This document shows, in pieces, positions 16,307 through 24,951 of a DNA stretch of 64,000 bases. The first letter of the stretch is position 1; every line of letters begins with the position of its first letter. Source of the stretch: Bradyrhizobium yuanmingense (GTDB taxonomy: Bacteria; Pseudomonadota; Alphaproteobacteria; Rhizobiales; Xanthobacteraceae); contig NZ_FMAE01000009.1 of NCBI RefSeq assembly GCF_900094575.1, forward strand, positions 62,001 through 126,000. The letters run 5' to 3'. The notes below the pieces were generated by a model. It was not told the origin of the DNA, did no database searches, and worked only from the letters and a program-made list of their open reading frames with translations. Position numbers and translations under genes: made by a program.

Positions 16307-17350
16307 ATGACGAGCGACATCGCAGCCATTCTTGCGATCGACGGGATCGCCACCGGCGCAGTCTACGCGCTGGTGGCGATCGGGACCGTCCTCATCTTCA
16401 CGGTGACACGGGTCATCTTCATTCCCTTTGGCGACATCGCGGCCTTCACGGCGCTGACGCTGGCGGCGCTCGACGCGAAGCGCTTTCCGGGCACGGGTGC
16501 GCTGGTCGTCATCCTTGCGTGCCTCGCAACCCTGATCGAAATCGTCTCGCTGCTGCGCAATGGCGAGCGTCGGCAGCTTCCGCGCGCTCTCTTCTTCTAT
16601 CTCGCATTGCCGCTGGCCGTGGTTGGCCTCGCCTCGCTGACCATGCGCGCCGATCCGCCGCTCGCCATCAGGCTCGTGCTGGCCTTGATGCTGATCACCC
16701 CCATCTCCCCGCTGCTGGACCGGATCGTCTTCCGTCCCATTGCGGACGGAACGGTGCTGCTGCTCCTGACTGTTTCCGTCGCCCTGCACTTCGCGCTGGT
16801 CGGCCTTGGGCTGCTCTTCTTCGGTCCCGAGGGTGTCAGGACCGAGCCGCTGACGTCATTGTCGACCGAACTTGCGGGCGTGCTGATCTCGGGCCAGACC
16901 ATGCTGATCGTGATTGCAGCCCTCGTCTTCTCTGGCCTGCTCTATCTCTTCTTCGACTTCACGCTGGTCGGTAAATCGCTCCGCGCGACGGCCGTGAACC
17001 GGACCGGCTCCCGCCTGATGGGCATACGTCCCGCCCGCGCCGGCACCATCGCCTATCTCCTGGGCTCGCTGATGGCCGGCGTCTCCGGAATCCTGATCGC
17101 GCCCGTCAACACCATATTCTACGATTCCGGCTTCCTGCTCGGCCTCAAGGCCTTCGTCGGCGCCATCGTCGGCGGCATGACGAGCTATCCCGGCGCGGCC
17201 ATCGGCGCCGTCGGCGTCGGTATCCTCGAAAGCTTCGCATCCTTCGAGAGCAGCGCGCTGAAGGATGTCATCGTGTTCTCGCTTCTGATCCCGATCCTGA
17301 TCTGGCGATCCCTCGCCTCGCTGCATTCCGAGGAGGAGATCGAGGAATGA
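16307..17350 (+). CDS. ABC transporter permease, LivH type (transporter A)
   Basis: This 347-residue hydrophobic protein is an inner-membrane permease of the branched-chain amino acid family. It has the LivH order: an early helix GIATGAVYALVAIGTVLIF, several further membrane segments, and the conserved cytoplasmic-loop and late-helix block with KAFVGAIVGGMTSYPGA. An extra hydrophilic stretch around 65-90 is longer than in E. coli LivH. Its stop overlaps the start of the LivM-LivG fusion by four bases, so the two are translated together. The substrate follows from the binding proteins, which are not characterised. Confidence 0.9.
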   Translation: MTSDIAAILAIDGIATGAVYALVAIGTVLIFTVTRVIFIPFGDIAAFTALTLAALDAKRFPGTGALVVILACLATLIEIVSLLRNGERRQLPRALFFYLALPLAVVGLASLTMRADPPLAIRLVLALMLITPISPLLDRIVFRPIADGTVLLLLTVSVALHFALVGLGLLFFGPEGVRTEPLTSLSTELAGVLISGQTMLIVIAALVFSGLLYLFFDFTLVGKSLRATAVNRTGSRLMGIRPARAGTIAYLLGSLMAGVSGILIAPVNTIFYDSGFLLGLKAFVGAIVGGMTSYPGAAIGAVGVGILESFASFESSALKDVIVFSLLIPILIWRSLASLHSEEEIEE

Positions 17351-19116
17351 CGCGCCTTCACGTTCAGCTCGCGGCAGTGGCGGCGATAGCGTGCCTCGCG
17401 CTCGCGCCATTCGTCCTCAACCCCTTCAGCATCACGCTGATGAACTATATCGGCATCTATTCGCTGGTCGCGATCGGCCTTGCCCTGCTCACCGGCGTCG
17501 GCGGCATCGTGTCCTTCGGACAGGCCGCCTTCGTCGGCGTCGCGGCCTATGCCACGGCCTGGGTCTCTGCTCTGAATGGATATTCCCCGTGGCTCGGCCT
17601 CGTGTTCGGGGTGGCGCTGACCTGCGGCGTCGCGACCGTCCTCGGCGTTGTCACCTTGCGGCTCCAGGGCCATTTCCTGTCGCTCTCGACCGTCGCCTGG
17701 GGGCTCGCCATCGGCTTCCTGTTCGGCAATGTCGAGGGGCTCGGGCGCTTCAACGGCATCTCGTCGATCCCGCCGATCAGCATCGGATCACTCGCGCTCG
17801 TCTCGAGCGCCCAGATCTATTTCCTGATCTGGGGCATCGTCGTCGTGGTGCTTTTCCTCGGATACAATCTCCTGGACTCCCGGGTCGGCCGCGCCATGCG
17901 CGCACTGCGCGGCGGCAATATCCTGGTCGAAAGCCTCGGCATCAACGCGTTCCGGATCAAGCTCGTGACCTTCGTGATCGCGGCCTTCCTCGCCTCGCTC
18001 TCCGGCTGGCTCTACGCCCATATGAGCCGCTTCATCAGCCCGGGGCCGTTCGAGGCCGGCATGGGCATCGAATATCTGATGATGTCGATGGTCGGCGGCG
18101 CCGGCAGCCTGCTCGGCGGCGTCGTGGGCGCCGCTATCGTCACCCTGCTCAAGAACAGCGTGCAGGACTATCTGCCGCTGATCGCCAAGGGCGCGTCCGG
18201 CCAGCTCGAGATCGTCGCCTTCTCCGCGCTGTTCATCCTGTTCCTGCAATGGGCGCGGCAGGGCATCGTGCCGTTCGTCGCGCGCTACTTACCGAAGATC
18301 AAGCGCGAACGGCCGCCAGCCGCCCCGCCCCTGCCCCGCCGTCCCCAGCCGAAACCGGGCGAACTGCTTCTGAAGGTCGACGGCGCCGAGCGGCGGTTCG
18401 GCGGTCTCGTCGCGGTCAACAATGTCAGCTTCAAAGTCCGCTCCGGCGAGATCCTCGCCGTCATCGGCCCGAACGGCGCCGGCAAGAGCACGATGTTCAA
18501 CTGCCTGACGGGCGCGCTCAGGGTCAACAAGGGCGAGATCGTCTTTGCCGGACGCGCCATCTCGCGCGATCCACAATCCCGCATCGCGAGGGGCGGAATC
18601 GCCAGGACCTTCCAGCATGTGAAGCTGCGGCCGCGCATGAGCCTGCTCGAAAACGTCATGCTCGGCACCTACGCGCGCACCAGCACGGGCCTGTTCGCCG
18701 GCGCATTCCGCCTCAACCAGCGCGAGGAAGCCAGCACCCGGCACGAGGCCTTGAAGCAGCTCGAACGCGTCGGGCTCGGCGACAAGCCGTTCGAGCTCGC
18801 GGGCAATCTGCCGCTCGGCAACCAGCGCATCCTGGAGATCGCGCGCGCTCTCGCCGCAGACCCGGCGCTGCTGGTGCTGGACGAGCCGGCCGCGGGCCTG
18901 CGCCGCCAGGAGAAGCTCAGGCTTGCGGAGCTGCTCCGCTCGCTGCGGTCGGACCATCTGACCATCCTGATCGTCGAACATGACATGGAGTTCGTGATGT
19001 CGCTGGTCGACCGCATCGTCGTGCTCGACTTCGGCTCCAAGCTCTGCGAGGGCGCGCCTGCCGCGATCCGGAGCGACGAACGGGTTCAAGAGGCCTATCT
19101 CGGAGGCGTCGCGTGA
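17347..19116 (+). CDS. Fused ABC permease-ATPase, LivM-LivG (transporter A)
   Basis: This 589-residue protein joins a LivM-type permease (about 1-310, with multiple membrane helices and the GGAGSLLGGVVGA block near 250) to a LivG-type ATPase (about 338-589). Walker A is GPNGAGKS at 374-381, the signature reads LPLGNQRILEIA, and Walker B ends VLDEPAAGL. The fusion linker (about 318-338) is rich in proline and arginine. Permease-ATPase fusions of this kind are common in rhizobial HAAT systems. It overlaps the LivH gene by four bases at its start and the LivF gene by four bases at its end. Confidence 0.92.
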   Translation: MTRLHVQLAAVAAIACLALAPFVLNPFSITLMNYIGIYSLVAIGLALLTGVGGIVSFGQAAFVGVAAYATAWVSALNGYSPWLGLVFGVALTCGVATVLGVVTLRLQGHFLSLSTVAWGLAIGFLFGNVEGLGRFNGISSIPPISIGSLALVSSAQIYFLIWGIVVVVLFLGYNLLDSRVGRAMRALRGGNILVESLGINAFRIKLVTFVIAAFLASLSGWLYAHMSRFISPGPFEAGMGIEYLMMSMVGGAGSLLGGVVGAAIVTLLKNSVQDYLPLIAKGASGQLEIVAFSALFILFLQWARQGIVPFVARYLPKIKRERPPAAPPLPRRPQPKPGELLLKVDGAERRFGGLVAVNNVSFKVRSGEILAVIGPNGAGKSTMFNCLTGALRVNKGEIVFAGRAISRDPQSRIARGGIARTFQHVKLRPRMSLLENVMLGTYARTSTGLFAGAFRLNQREEASTRHEALKQLERVGLGDKPFELAGNLPLGNQRILEIARALAADPALLVLDEPAAGLRRQEKLRLAELLRSLRSDHLTILIVEHDMEFVMSLVDRIVVLDFGSKLCEGAPAAIRSDERVQEAYLGGVA

Positions 19117-19826
19117 GCGAGATGTTTTCCATGACGGATGTGACCGTCTGCTACGACAATGTCGAAGCGGTCCGCAACGTCTCGCTGTCGGTCGAGGAAG
19201 GCCAGATCGTCACCGTGATCGGCCCGAACGGCGCCGGCAAGACCACGCTGCTGATGGCCGCTATCGGATTGCTCGCCTCCCGCGGCCGCCTCGCCTTTCA
19301 GGGCAACGACATCGGCAGGATGTCCGTCGAGGACCGCGTCGAGCGCCGGCTGTGCCTCGTGCCGGAGAAGCGCGAGCTGTTCTCCGACATGTCGGTCGCC
19401 GATAATCTCCTGCTCGGCTCCTACAGCCTGCGCGACCGCTCGGGCGTCCAGAAGACGCTGGACGAGGTCTATGATCGCTTTCCGCGCCTGAAGGAGCGGC
19501 AGCGCCAGGCCGCCGGCACCCTCTCCGGCGGCGAGCGCCAGATGCTGGCGCTCGGGCGCGCGCTGATGGCCAAGCCGAAGCTGCTCATGCTCGACGAGCC
19601 GAGCCTCGGCCTCGCGCCGCTGATCGTGCGCGAGATCTTCCGCACCATCGCCTCGCTGCGCGATCTCGGCGTCTCGATCCTGCTGGTCGAGCAGAACGCC
19701 CGCGCCGCGCTGGAGACGGCCGACTATGGCTATGTGCTCGAGACCGGCGAGATCGTGCAGTCCGGCCCCGCCAAGGATCTCATCCACGATCCCCGGCTCA
19801 TCACAGCCTATCTCGGCGGACACTAG
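19113..19826 (+). CDS. ABC transporter ATP-binding protein, LivF type (transporter A)
   Basis: This 237-residue cytoplasmic ATPase starts at a GTG overlapping the upstream stop. It has Walker A IGPNGAGKTT, the LSGGERQ signature, Walker B LLMLDEPSLGL and a switch histidine position replaced by the VEQNA motif normal for LivF. It completes transporter A as the second ATPase with the LivM-LivG fusion. No clear terminator follows. Confidence 0.93.
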   Translation: MSEMFSMTDVTVCYDNVEAVRNVSLSVEEGQIVTVIGPNGAGKTTLLMAAIGLLASRGRLAFQGNDIGRMSVEDRVERRLCLVPEKRELFSDMSVADNLLLGSYSLRDRSGVQKTLDEVYDRFPRLKERQRQAAGTLSGGERQMLALGRALMAKPKLLMLDEPSLGLAPLIVREIFRTIASLRDLGVSILLVEQNARAALETADYGYVLETGEIVQSGPAKDLIHDPRLITAYLGGH

Positions 19827-20139
19827 CGCTGATCTGGACAGGCAGGGTCGCTGGAAAAACAGAAAGTCGAAAACAACCCCATGCACAGTAGCCGCTGACA
19901 GCGTTTTCAATGACTTGCGGCGAGGCTTACGGATTTTACGAAAACAGGTTGTTCCGTCGGGCAAAACAGGGGCATAATGCCATCATCGCCGCTCCGGATG
20001 CCGACGGCTTCAACCGCCAACCTGGACTTCCGTTTTCATAAGGTACACTGCAAGACGCGCCGACCGTCTGAATCCGTGCGACGCCAATTCTCCAACGCTC
20101 TCGCCAATCTAGCGCGTGGACTCGTAACGCGCGGTCAGC
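19827..20139. other. Intergenic stretch with no recognisable gene
   Basis: The 313 bases after LivF have lower G+C and scattered stops. Short open frames on the minus strand run into the IS5-type remnant at 20140 but show no family features of their own. It is probably part of the same insertion scar. Confidence 0.4.
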
Positions 20140-20275
20140 CATAGCCGTGGATTTCACTCGTCAAGCCACCGCGTGACCTTTCCATCGATTGGTCCCAGTT
20201 CCTAGTGGCACAGCGCCATGCTGATGGACGCGGACAATCGAGGTGTCGATCTCTGGACAGCGGCATCATGGGCAG
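20140..20275 (-). pseudogene. IS5-type transposase remnant (middle part)
   Basis: On the minus strand this stretch translates to DTSIVRVHQHGA, which matches the catalytic middle of IS5-family transposases (usually DSTIVRVHQHGA). After a frameshift it continues as SMERSRGGLTSEIHG, matching the usual SMGRSRGGLTTKIHA. The two halves lie in different frames and there is no start or stop context, so it is a decayed fragment. Confidence 0.65.
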
Positions 20276-20421
20276 CAGCAAGTGCGTCTAGAGTGACTTA
20301 CATCACCTTATTCAAGTAACCCCCTCCGATCGTGCGCCGTATGTCGCGCTGATTTTGAACTCCCCCGCTTTGCGTGGCCACCAACGGCTACTCTGAACTC
20401 GAACTCCATAGGGAGGAAACC

Positions 20422-20661
20422 ATGATTACCAAGACGCTGTTCGTCGGACTTCTTACAGCCGGATTTCTCTCTGCATCTTTCGCAGTTGATGCAGAAGCAG
20501 AACCAACTCGTTCCCAGCAGGTGAAAAACGTGGGAACTAGCCAGAATGGTGCCCGGGCGGGCTCCATGGATAGCTGGCCGCAGACCATGGACGAACTGAC
20601 CAACGCCTATAACTGTGGTCCGTATGCGGACAAAGAGTCGGCCAAGAAGTGCAAGAAGTAA
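20422..20661 (+). CDS. Small exported protein of unknown function
   Basis: This 79-residue protein starts at an ATG preceded by GGGAGGAAACC, a strong ribosome site. The N-terminus is a signal peptide (MITKTLFVGLLTAGFLSASF, probable cleavage after DAEA), and the mature part is about 55 residues, hydrophilic, with two cysteines (NCGPY and KKCKK) that could form a disulfide. I do not recognise the family. It stands alone between two IS5-type remnants and is followed by a hairpin terminator, so it may be a real transcription unit in an insertion-prone spot. Confidence 0.68.
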   Translation: MITKTLFVGLLTAGFLSASFAVDAEAEPTRSQQVKNVGTSQNGARAGSMDSWPQTMDELTNAYNCGPYADKESAKKCKK

Positions 20662-20691
20662 GCACGTTTTTTGATCGCTCCAGTGCTGCTG

Positions 20692-20725
20692 AAGGGGTCA
20701 GCTACACGCTGGCCCTTTCTTTTTT
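20692..20725 (+). terminator. Rho-independent terminator after the small exported protein
   Basis: AAGGGGTCAGC and GCTGGCCCTTT form a stem around a TACAC loop, followed by CTTTTTT. It begins 31 bases after the stop at 20661. Confidence 0.72.
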
Positions 20726-20776
20726 GGGCAATAACTCCGTGGCGACCACAACTTGTCAGGGACGGGCGATGCTCTC

Positions 20777-21060
20777 TTACGGCCGTATTGCACTAGGACG
20801 GGACTCATTAAGGCGCAGCGACAGCCTGATTGACGCGAGTTGAGCGAAGGCAAGGTAGTTGGCAGCAAGCCTGTCATAGCGTGTCGCCAGGCGACGATAT
20901 TGTTTGATCGTGTCAAAGAACCGCTCGACCCGGTTGCGGGCGCGGTAGAGATAGGGCTGAAGCAGATCGGATTCGCCGAAAAGCAACCGCAGCAGGATGT
21001 TGGCCACGCGCCCTTCCGTCCGCTCATGCCTTGGCGGAACGCTCCTTCCTGCGACCCCTT
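20777..21060 (-). pseudogene. IS5-type transposase remnant (C-terminal part)
   Basis: On the minus strand the stretch ending at 20777 reads YLYRARNRVERFF, DTIKQYRRLATRYDRLA and ANYLAFAQLASIRL, the C-terminal end of IS5-family transposases. The block that should come just before it, NPICFSP, is present but in a neighbouring frame, so at least one frameshift has occurred, and no N-terminal part follows upstream. With the fragment at 20140-20275 it marks one or more decayed insertions; the two pieces are not in the order expected from one simply interrupted copy. Confidence 0.72.
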
Positions 21061-21122
21061 TGCAGCCGCGATCCGGCGAGTTAGCCTCGTTTTGCTTGGT
21101 CAACCCAGCCAAAGGGCACACC

Positions 21123-21572
21123 ATGAAGATTGATGGAAGCTGTCACTGTGGTGACATTCGATACAAGGCGGAGGTCAACCCGGACAACGTGATCATCTGC
21201 CACTGTACGGATTGTCAGACACTATCAGGTGGTGCCTTCCGCACGGCGGTTCCCGCCGTGGAGGGTACGTTCGTGTTGTTGTCCGGCGCGCCGAAGCGCT
21301 ACGTCAAAACCGGAGAGAGTGGCAACAAGCGCGAGCAAGCATTCTGCGGCAACTGTGGCACGCACCTCTACTCCGCTCCGCCGGGTCTCGCTTCAAGAGT
21401 GGTGGCGTTGCGGGTCGGCAGCATCCGACAGCGAGATCAACTCGTTCCCAAGGATCAGTACTGGTGCCGCTCGTCTCAGAAATGGTTGCAGGGCCTCTCC
21501 TCGATAAAGAGGACAGAGAAGCAGCCGGTCTTCGACCCCAAAGGCGGCTTCGGCAGTTCAACCATCGACTAA
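21123..21572 (+). CDS. GFA family (glutathione-dependent formaldehyde-activating type) protein
   Basis: This 149-residue protein has the GFA/Mss4-like zinc fold: SCHCGDIRY (C7, C9), ICHCTDCQ (C26, C28, C31) and FCGNCGTHL further on. Members include the glutathione-dependent formaldehyde-activating enzyme, but most relatives are of unknown function. The start is the ATG at 21123; a longer in-frame extension upstream comes from the IS remnant and is not supported. It is a single gene next to the insertion scar and converges on transporter B. Confidence 0.82.
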   Translation: MKIDGSCHCGDIRYKAEVNPDNVIICHCTDCQTLSGGAFRTAVPAVEGTFVLLSGAPKRYVKTGESGNKREQAFCGNCGTHLYSAPPGLASRVVALRVGSIRQRDQLVPKDQYWCRSSQKWLQGLSSIKRTEKQPVFDPKGGFGSSTID

Positions 21573-21613
21573 GCAGATCTGTAGCTGTGAGCCGGCGACT
21601 GCAGAGGCGAGCG

Positions 21614-22285
21614 CTACGCAAGGACCCGGCTTTCGATTTCGCCGCGCTCGATCGTCAGCGTCACGTCGGCGAAGGTCTCGAGCAGCTTTGGGTTCGACTC
21701 TGTGATCAGCAGGGTAATGTCCCGGTCCTGCGAACGAAGCCGACGCAGCGCCTCGGCGTACCTCTGCGCCAGCACAGGGGCGAGGCCCTGGAACGGCTCG
21801 TCCAGAATGACGAGGCGGGTGCCCAGCATCAGGGCGCGACCAAGGGCGACCATCTTGCCTTGGCCGCCCGAGACGGATCCCGCCGGGCGATCCGCCAGTT
21901 CCTTGAGTTCCGGCAGGACGGAGTAGGTTCGCTCCAGCCGCCGGCGCGCCTCGTCCGCGCCAAGTTTAGCGACGCGACCGGGCAGAAGAATGTTTTCTTC
22001 CACCGTAAAGGCCGAGAAGAGACGACGGTCCTCGGGGGCGTAGCCGATGCCCAGGAAGGGCCGGCGGTGCGGAGGAACATGCCCCAGGTCCTGACCGCTC
22101 AGGCGCACGGTACCGCTCGCCTTCGTGAAGCCCATGATGGTCCGTACCGTCGTGGTTTTGCCGGCGCCGTTTCGCCCGATGAGCGCGGCGGTCGCGCCCG
22201 GCGGCAGCGAGAAACTAACGCTGCGCAGCACCGGCGCATCGGCGATCGCGACGTTGACGTTCTCGAAGTCCAGCATCGCCGTCAT
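21614..22285 (-). CDS. ABC transporter ATP-binding protein, LivF type (transporter B)
   Basis: This 223-residue ATPase shows Walker A IGRNGAGKTT, a signature that reads VSGGQGKM, and Walker B LVILDEPFQGL. The start is the ATG at 22285, which overlaps the stop of the LivG gene by four bases. The H-loop region reads ITESNPK instead of the usual VEQN seen in LivF proteins. It is the last gene of transporter B. Confidence 0.88.
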   Translation of the reverse strand: MTAMLDFENVNVAIADAPVLRSVSFSLPPGATAALIGRNGAGKTTTVRTIMGFTKASGTVRLSGQDLGHVPPHRRPFLGIGYAPEDRRLFSAFTVEENILLPGRVAKLGADEARRRLERTYSVLPELKELADRPAGSVSGGQGKMVALGRALMLGTRLVILDEPFQGLAPVLAQRYAEALRRLRSQDRDITLLITESNPKLLETFADVTLTIERGEIESRVLA

Positions 22286-23025
22286 ATGCCGATCACCTGT
22301 TCGCGGACCTTGGGATCGGCCAGAACCTCCGCGGGCGTGCCGACCTTTTGGATCTTCCCGACGTTCCACACCGCGACTCGGTGGGCATAGCGCTCCACCA
22401 TGTCCATGTCGTGCTCGACGAAGACCGAGGTCACCTTCTCCTTGGCGAGCGCGGACGTCAGGATGTCCATGATCTCCAGCTTCTCTGCGGAGGCGACGCC
22501 CGAGGTGGGCTCGTCCATCAGGAGCAGTCTGGGCTTCAGCGCGAGCGCCAGAGCGATGTCGACCAGCTTGCGTTGTCCCTCGGGAAGCTCCCTCGCTTTG
22601 CGAGATGCGTACAGCTTGACGCCGACGAGATCCAGGAGGCGCTCCATTTCAGACAGCTCAGGCAGGGCGGAAAGAGCCCTAAAGCCGGAAGGGCTTCCCA
22701 GCCGCGAGGCTGCGGCGATCAGCATGTTCTCCATCACAGTCTGATCGAGAAAAAGCTGCGGTATCTGAAAGGCCCGCGCGATGCCGAGCTTGGTGATCGT
22801 GCGCGGGAGCTGCGCCGTGATCTCCTGGCCAAGGAAGGTGATGCTTCCGGCCTGCGGCCGCAGATAACCCGTCGAGATGTTGAGGAAGGTGGTCTTTCCG
22901 GCGCCGTTCGGTCCGATGATCGCGAGGTTCTCGCCTTGGAGCACGTCCAGATCGATACCGTCGGCGGCGACGACGCCACCGAACCGGATCTTGATGCCCT
23001 TCGCAGAAAGGAGGACGTTGGCCAT
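22282..23025 (-). CDS. ABC transporter ATP-binding protein, LivG type (transporter B)
   Basis: This 247-residue ATPase has Walker A IGPNGAGKTT, a PEGQRKLVDIALAL signature in the LivG style, Walker B LLLMDEPTSGV and FVEHDMDMV as the switch region. I choose the ATG at 23025, which overlaps the upstream stop as TGATG; a TTG one codon earlier is possible. It is the fourth gene of transporter B. Confidence 0.92.
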   Translation of the reverse strand: MANVLLSAKGIKIRFGGVVAADGIDLDVLQGENLAIIGPNGAGKTTFLNISTGYLRPQAGSITFLGQEITAQLPRTITKLGIARAFQIPQLFLDQTVMENMLIAAASRLGSPSGFRALSALPELSEMERLLDLVGVKLYASRKARELPEGQRKLVDIALALALKPRLLLMDEPTSGVASAEKLEIMDILTSALAKEKVTSVFVEHDMDMVERYAHRVAVWNVGKIQKVGTPAEVLADPKVREQVIGI

Positions 23026-23984
23026 CAATGTCCTCCCTGCTTCGCCTGGCCGTAGCGCTGCCTGAGACCTATCAGTCCGTTAGGCGCATAGAGAATGATG
23101 ACGATCAAGACCGCGCCGAGGATCAGCTGCCAGGTGTCGGCCAGGTGGGCCGCCGCATAGAAGCGCACGCACTCGAACATCGCCGCGCCGGCGAACGCTC
23201 CGAAGGCGTGGGCGCTGCCGCCGAGGATCGCGATAAAGACGAATTCGCCCGACTTCGTCCAGAACCCGAACTCGGGCGTGGCGATCTGCTGGATGATCGC
23301 CACCAGCGTGCCGCCGATGCCGCCGAGAAAAGCCGAGATTACGTAACCTATCAGAAGCACGCGCCGTGCGGACGTCCCGAGATACTCGAGCCGGGTCTCG
23401 TTCGATTTGACGGCACGCAGCATGTGTCCGAGCGGGCTATCGAGATAGCGTTGCACGCCGTAGAAGGCGACGACCGCGATCAAGAGGCTCACGTAAAGAA
23501 TAACGTACTGGAAGGTTTCGGGCGTAAACGACAGCCCCAACAGGGCCGGACGAGGGACCCGGATGCCGTCGGCGCCGTTAGTGTAATGAAACATCTTCTC
23601 CAGCAGCGACCACAGCACCATCGAAAACGCCAGATTCAGCATTCCAAAAAAGATCTCCCGGTAGCGCACGACGAAGAGCCCGACGATGAGGCCGAAGACG
23701 GCGGAGGTTATGCCGCCCAGCACGATGAAGAGCACGATGTCGCCGCCACCGACGTACTTGCCCCAGAACGCCGCGGTATATGCCCCGGTAGCGAAGAACA
23801 TTGCATGTCCGAACGACACCTGTCCCGCCTGCAGCAGAAGAATGATACCGAGAACGACGATGCCCTTCGCTAGGATCAACGCGAACAAGGTTGCCCAGCT
23901 CGCTACAAAAAGGGGCGCGACGGCGCTGGCCAGAAAGAAGATAGTCGCGATCGTGGTGACCGGCTTGACGCGACCGCTCATCAT
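23025..23984 (-). CDS. ABC transporter permease, LivM type (transporter B)
   Basis: This 319-residue membrane protein has LivM features: an early GQVSFGHAMFFATGAY block, a central loop with RAVKSNETRLEYLG, and a late AILGGSAHAFGAFAGA block. It is not fused to an ATPase, unlike its counterpart in transporter A. It overlaps the LivH gene by four bases and the LivG gene by one. Confidence 0.92.
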   Translation of the reverse strand: MMSGRVKPVTTIATIFFLASAVAPLFVASWATLFALILAKGIVVLGIILLLQAGQVSFGHAMFFATGAYTAAFWGKYVGGGDIVLFIVLGGITSAVFGLIVGLFVVRYREIFFGMLNLAFSMVLWSLLEKMFHYTNGADGIRVPRPALLGLSFTPETFQYVILYVSLLIAVVAFYGVQRYLDSPLGHMLRAVKSNETRLEYLGTSARRVLLIGYVISAFLGGIGGTLVAIIQQIATPEFGFWTKSGEFVFIAILGGSAHAFGAFAGAAMFECVRFYAAAHLADTWQLILGAVLIVIILYAPNGLIGLRQRYGQAKQGGH

Positions 23985-24880
23985 ATTTTCCTTACCTGCA
24001 CGGCGCCGAACAGGCCGAACGGACGCACCAGAAGCACCAGCACCATCAGCAGATAGGGAACGAGAACTTCGAATTCCGGCTGGAGATAGATCACGAAGGC
24101 ACGGGTCAGGCCGATCATCAGCGCGGTGAGCGCGGTGCCCTCGATCTGGCCGAGACCCGCGGTCGCAGCGACGGCAAAGGAAAGCACGATCATATCGGCG
24201 CCCATACCGGGGACCAGCGAGGTGGTCGGCGAAGCCAGCGCTCCTCCCAACGCGGCCAGACTCGCTCCGATGACGAAAGTGACGAAATATACGCGTTTTG
24301 CGTCAATCCCAATGGCCGTCGAAGCTTCGCGGTCCTCCGTGACCGCAAGGATCACCGCTCCCGACAGCGTCCTGCGCAGGAAGTAGCGGAGCCCGAACAG
24401 CGTCGCCAATGCGACGCCGGGCAGCAGAATGACCTGGTATGACGTGTAGCTGACGCCGAACACGGCGATGTTGGGAAGTAGTCTCAACGGCTCCGCGGCG
24501 AAGATGGGCTGCACGCCCCAGATTAGGCGCTGCAGGTTGTCCATGATCATGAAGGCGGCGAAAGTGATCAGAAGCTGGAGGACGTCCTCCTGTCCGGAGA
24601 GCGGTCGCAGCAGAAACCGTTCGATGAAACCGCCGCACACGACGCCGATCACGATGGAGGCGGCCAGCAGCGCGGGATAGGTGAGCCAAGGCGAGATCGG
24701 CGCGATTGCAAGGCTGAACGTCGCAGCCAGATAGGCGCCGAACGCATACAGCGAACCGTGCGCGACGTTGACCACGCGCAGCACGCCGAAAATCAGGCTG
24801 AGCCCGACCGAGACCAAAAACACCAGTGCGGCGTAGCTGATCCCATCGAGGATCGCCAAGATAGCGAGTGTCGAGTTCAT
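23981..24880 (-). CDS. ABC transporter permease, LivH type (transporter B)
   Basis: This 299-residue membrane protein has the LivH order: ILDGISYAALVFLVSVGLS as the first helix, RVVNVAHGSLYAFGAY, a GGFIERFLLRPL loop, and a long C-terminal hydrophobic part. The start is the ATG at 24880 (MNSTLAIL) behind GAAGG; the open frame upstream has no membrane-protein character. It follows the binding-protein gene by 71 bases. Confidence 0.9.
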   Translation of the reverse strand: MNSTLAILAILDGISYAALVFLVSVGLSLIFGVLRVVNVAHGSLYAFGAYLAATFSLAIAPISPWLTYPALLAASIVIGVVCGGFIERFLLRPLSGQEDVLQLLITFAAFMIMDNLQRLIWGVQPIFAAEPLRLLPNIAVFGVSYTSYQVILLPGVALATLFGLRYFLRRTLSGAVILAVTEDREASTAIGIDAKRVYFVTFVIGASLAALGGALASPTTSLVPGMGADMIVLSFAVAATAGLGQIEGTALTALMIGLTRAFVIYLQPEFEVLVPYLLMVLVLLVRPFGLFGAVQVRKI

Positions 24881-24951
24881 GATGACCTTCGGAAAAGGTC
24901 CGTCCTCCGGGACGCGGCTCGGAGGACGGGGATCAAAAGTCGAGCGTGCCG

